This document shows, in pieces, positions 63,302 through 64,000 of a stretch of 64,000 bases of DNA. Position 1 is the stretch's first letter; every line of letters starts with the position of its first letter. The notes under the pieces are model-generated. The model worked only from the letters and a program-made list of their open reading frames with translations. It did no database searches and was not told the origin of the DNA. The position numbers were made by a program, and so were the translations under genes. The stretch is from Gammaproteobacteria bacterium (lineage in GTDB: Bacteria > Pseudomonadota > Gammaproteobacteria > Pseudomonadales > Azotimanducaceae), in NCBI GenBank assembly GCA_026706935.1, contig JAPOXV010000018.1:434001-498000 (forward strand), in the 5' to 3' direction.

Positions 63302-63958
63302 ATGGAGGAGATAGCGCTGCGCTTCAATCGATTCACTGAAGACGACATGCAAAAACGAGCCAAGTCATTTCGTGCACATATGGTTGAGCGACGCACAGTA
63401 CGTGCGTTCGACGAGCGTCCGATTCCACCGAGTGTATTAGACGATGCGCTTCAAGTCGCTGCATCAGCACCGAGTGGCGCAAACCGTCAACCGTGGCGAT
63501 TCGTCGTCATTGAAGATCCAAATCTAAAACGCCGTATCCGGAGCGCGGCCGAGAAAGAAGAACGAGAGTTTTACTCGACAAGAGCGCCTGACGAATGGCT
63601 TGAAGCGCTTGAACCACTTGGTACGGACGAGAATAAGCCGTTTCTTACTGAAGCGCCTGCATTGATTGCCATATTCTTAGAGAGATTTGGAATAGATTCT
63701 GATGGAAATCGGGTAAAGAACTACTATATGACAGAATCTGTCGGTATCGCGACTGGGTTCCTAATCTCAGCATTGCACCACGCGGGACTAGCTACGTTAA
63801 CGCACACACCCAGTCCAATGCGCTTTCTAAATGAGATACTGGACCGACCCACGCGAGAACGACCTTATCTGCTACTTGTCGTCGGTTATCCGAAAAACGA
63901 CGCCACGGTTCCAGCTATCGAGCGACTTCCGATCGAAACAGTCGTCACGCACCTCTGA
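63302..63958 (+). CDS. Nitroreductase family, iodotyrosine deiodinase-like
   Basis: 218 residues. ERRTVRAFDERPIPPSVLDD, APSGANRQPWRFVVIEDPNL and LLLVVGYPKNDATVPAIERL are the FMN and C-terminal motifs shared with iodotyrosine deiodinase (IYD). The active-site lid (YYMTESVGIATGFLISALHH) also matches better than in ordinary nitroreductases. IYD-type enzymes remove halogen from halotyrosines by reduction. A dehalogenase role is therefore possible but unproven. GGGGA upstream of ATG supports the start. Confidence 0.88.
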   Translation: MEEIALRFNRFTEDDMQKRAKSFRAHMVERRTVRAFDERPIPPSVLDDALQVAASAPSGANRQPWRFVVIEDPNLKRRIRSAAEKEEREFYSTRAPDEWLEALEPLGTDENKPFLTEAPALIAIFLERFGIDSDGNRVKNYYMTESVGIATGFLISALHHAGLATLTHTPSPMRFLNEILDRPTRERPYLLLVVGYPKNDATVPAIERLPIETVVTHL

Positions 63959-63982
63959 TTCGCGAATCAGGAATTCCGACGC

Positions 63983-64000
63983 ATGTCCCTCTTTGACGAA
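63983..64000 (+). CDS. Start of a CDS cut by the window end
   Basis: An ATG with AGGAA upstream begins MSLFDE and runs off the edge. Six codons only; product cannot be given. Confidence 0.35.

Noticed and set aside
1-64000. CRISPR arrays, insertion sequences, prophage genes
   Set aside because: No regular direct repeats, transposases, integrases or terminal inverted repeats were found on either strand by eye.

Overview
The window looks like a chromosomal segment of a Gram-negative proteobacterium, most likely an uncultivated gammaproteobacterium. The translation block infC-rpmI-rplT-pheS-pheT-ihfA-merR has the usual proteobacterial order. IHF alpha, an RND pump, a TonB-dependent receptor and an HtrA protease all imply an outer membrane. 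TAG, TGA and TAA all serve as normal stops. Genes are tightly packed, several convergent pairs nearly touch, and I found no insertion sequence, prophage or CRISPR array.

Layout. 1-8.8 kb: end of a nucleoside hydrolase, an SMP-30-type lactonase, an RND adaptor/permease pair, a luciferase-like (LLM) monooxygenase and an HsaA-like flavin monooxygenase. 9.2-12 kb: a TonB-dependent receptor split by one in-frame TAG, followed by a strong terminator. 12.2-13.2 kb: a cupin gene and tRNA-Asp/tRNA-Val. 13.3-16.1 kb: a three-gene operon (RraA-like, thioredoxin-fold fusion, UGSC protein) whose last gene is read through a TGA as selenocysteine. 16.1-26.3 kb: CoA-transferase, MFS transporter, acyl-CoA dehydrogenase, amidohydrolase, MaoC hydratase, ADP-ribosylglycohydrolase, aminotransferase and a double-hotdog dehydratase. 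26.3-26.75 kb: a gap holding a short promoter-to-terminator unit and a relic of an RCC1-type repeat. 26.75-33.8 kb: further oxidoreductases and hydrolases. 33.9-39.3 kb: the translation/IHF block. 39.5-43.1 kb: tRNA-Val, uvrB and an acyl-CoA ligase. 43.3-47.6 kb: a four-gene operon (CoA-transferase, LLM, PhyH, FAD monooxygenase). 47.7-64 kb: thiamine-binding protein, HtrA, aldolase, SGNH esterase, a two-gene CoA-transferase unit, aldo/keto reductase, a NYN-domain protein with a duplicated C-terminal module, a sugar-acid isomerase, PhyH, NUDIX, nitronate monooxygenase-like, EthD and iodotyrosine-deiodinase-like genes.

The accessory genes repeat a few families: four LLM flavoproteins, four class III CoA-transferases, three phytanoyl-CoA dioxygenase-like enzymes, two HsaA-like flavin monooxygenases and two MaoC-type hydratases. 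Together they suggest oxidative breakdown of many different organic compounds via CoA thioesters. Actual substrates cannot be read from the sequence. The most notable items are the hidden selenoprotein and its operon, the TAG-interrupted receptor, a CoA-transferase with an apparently non-canonical ATC start, a CoA-transferase pair in which only one member keeps the catalytic Asp, and the small transcription unit with the RCC1 relic.
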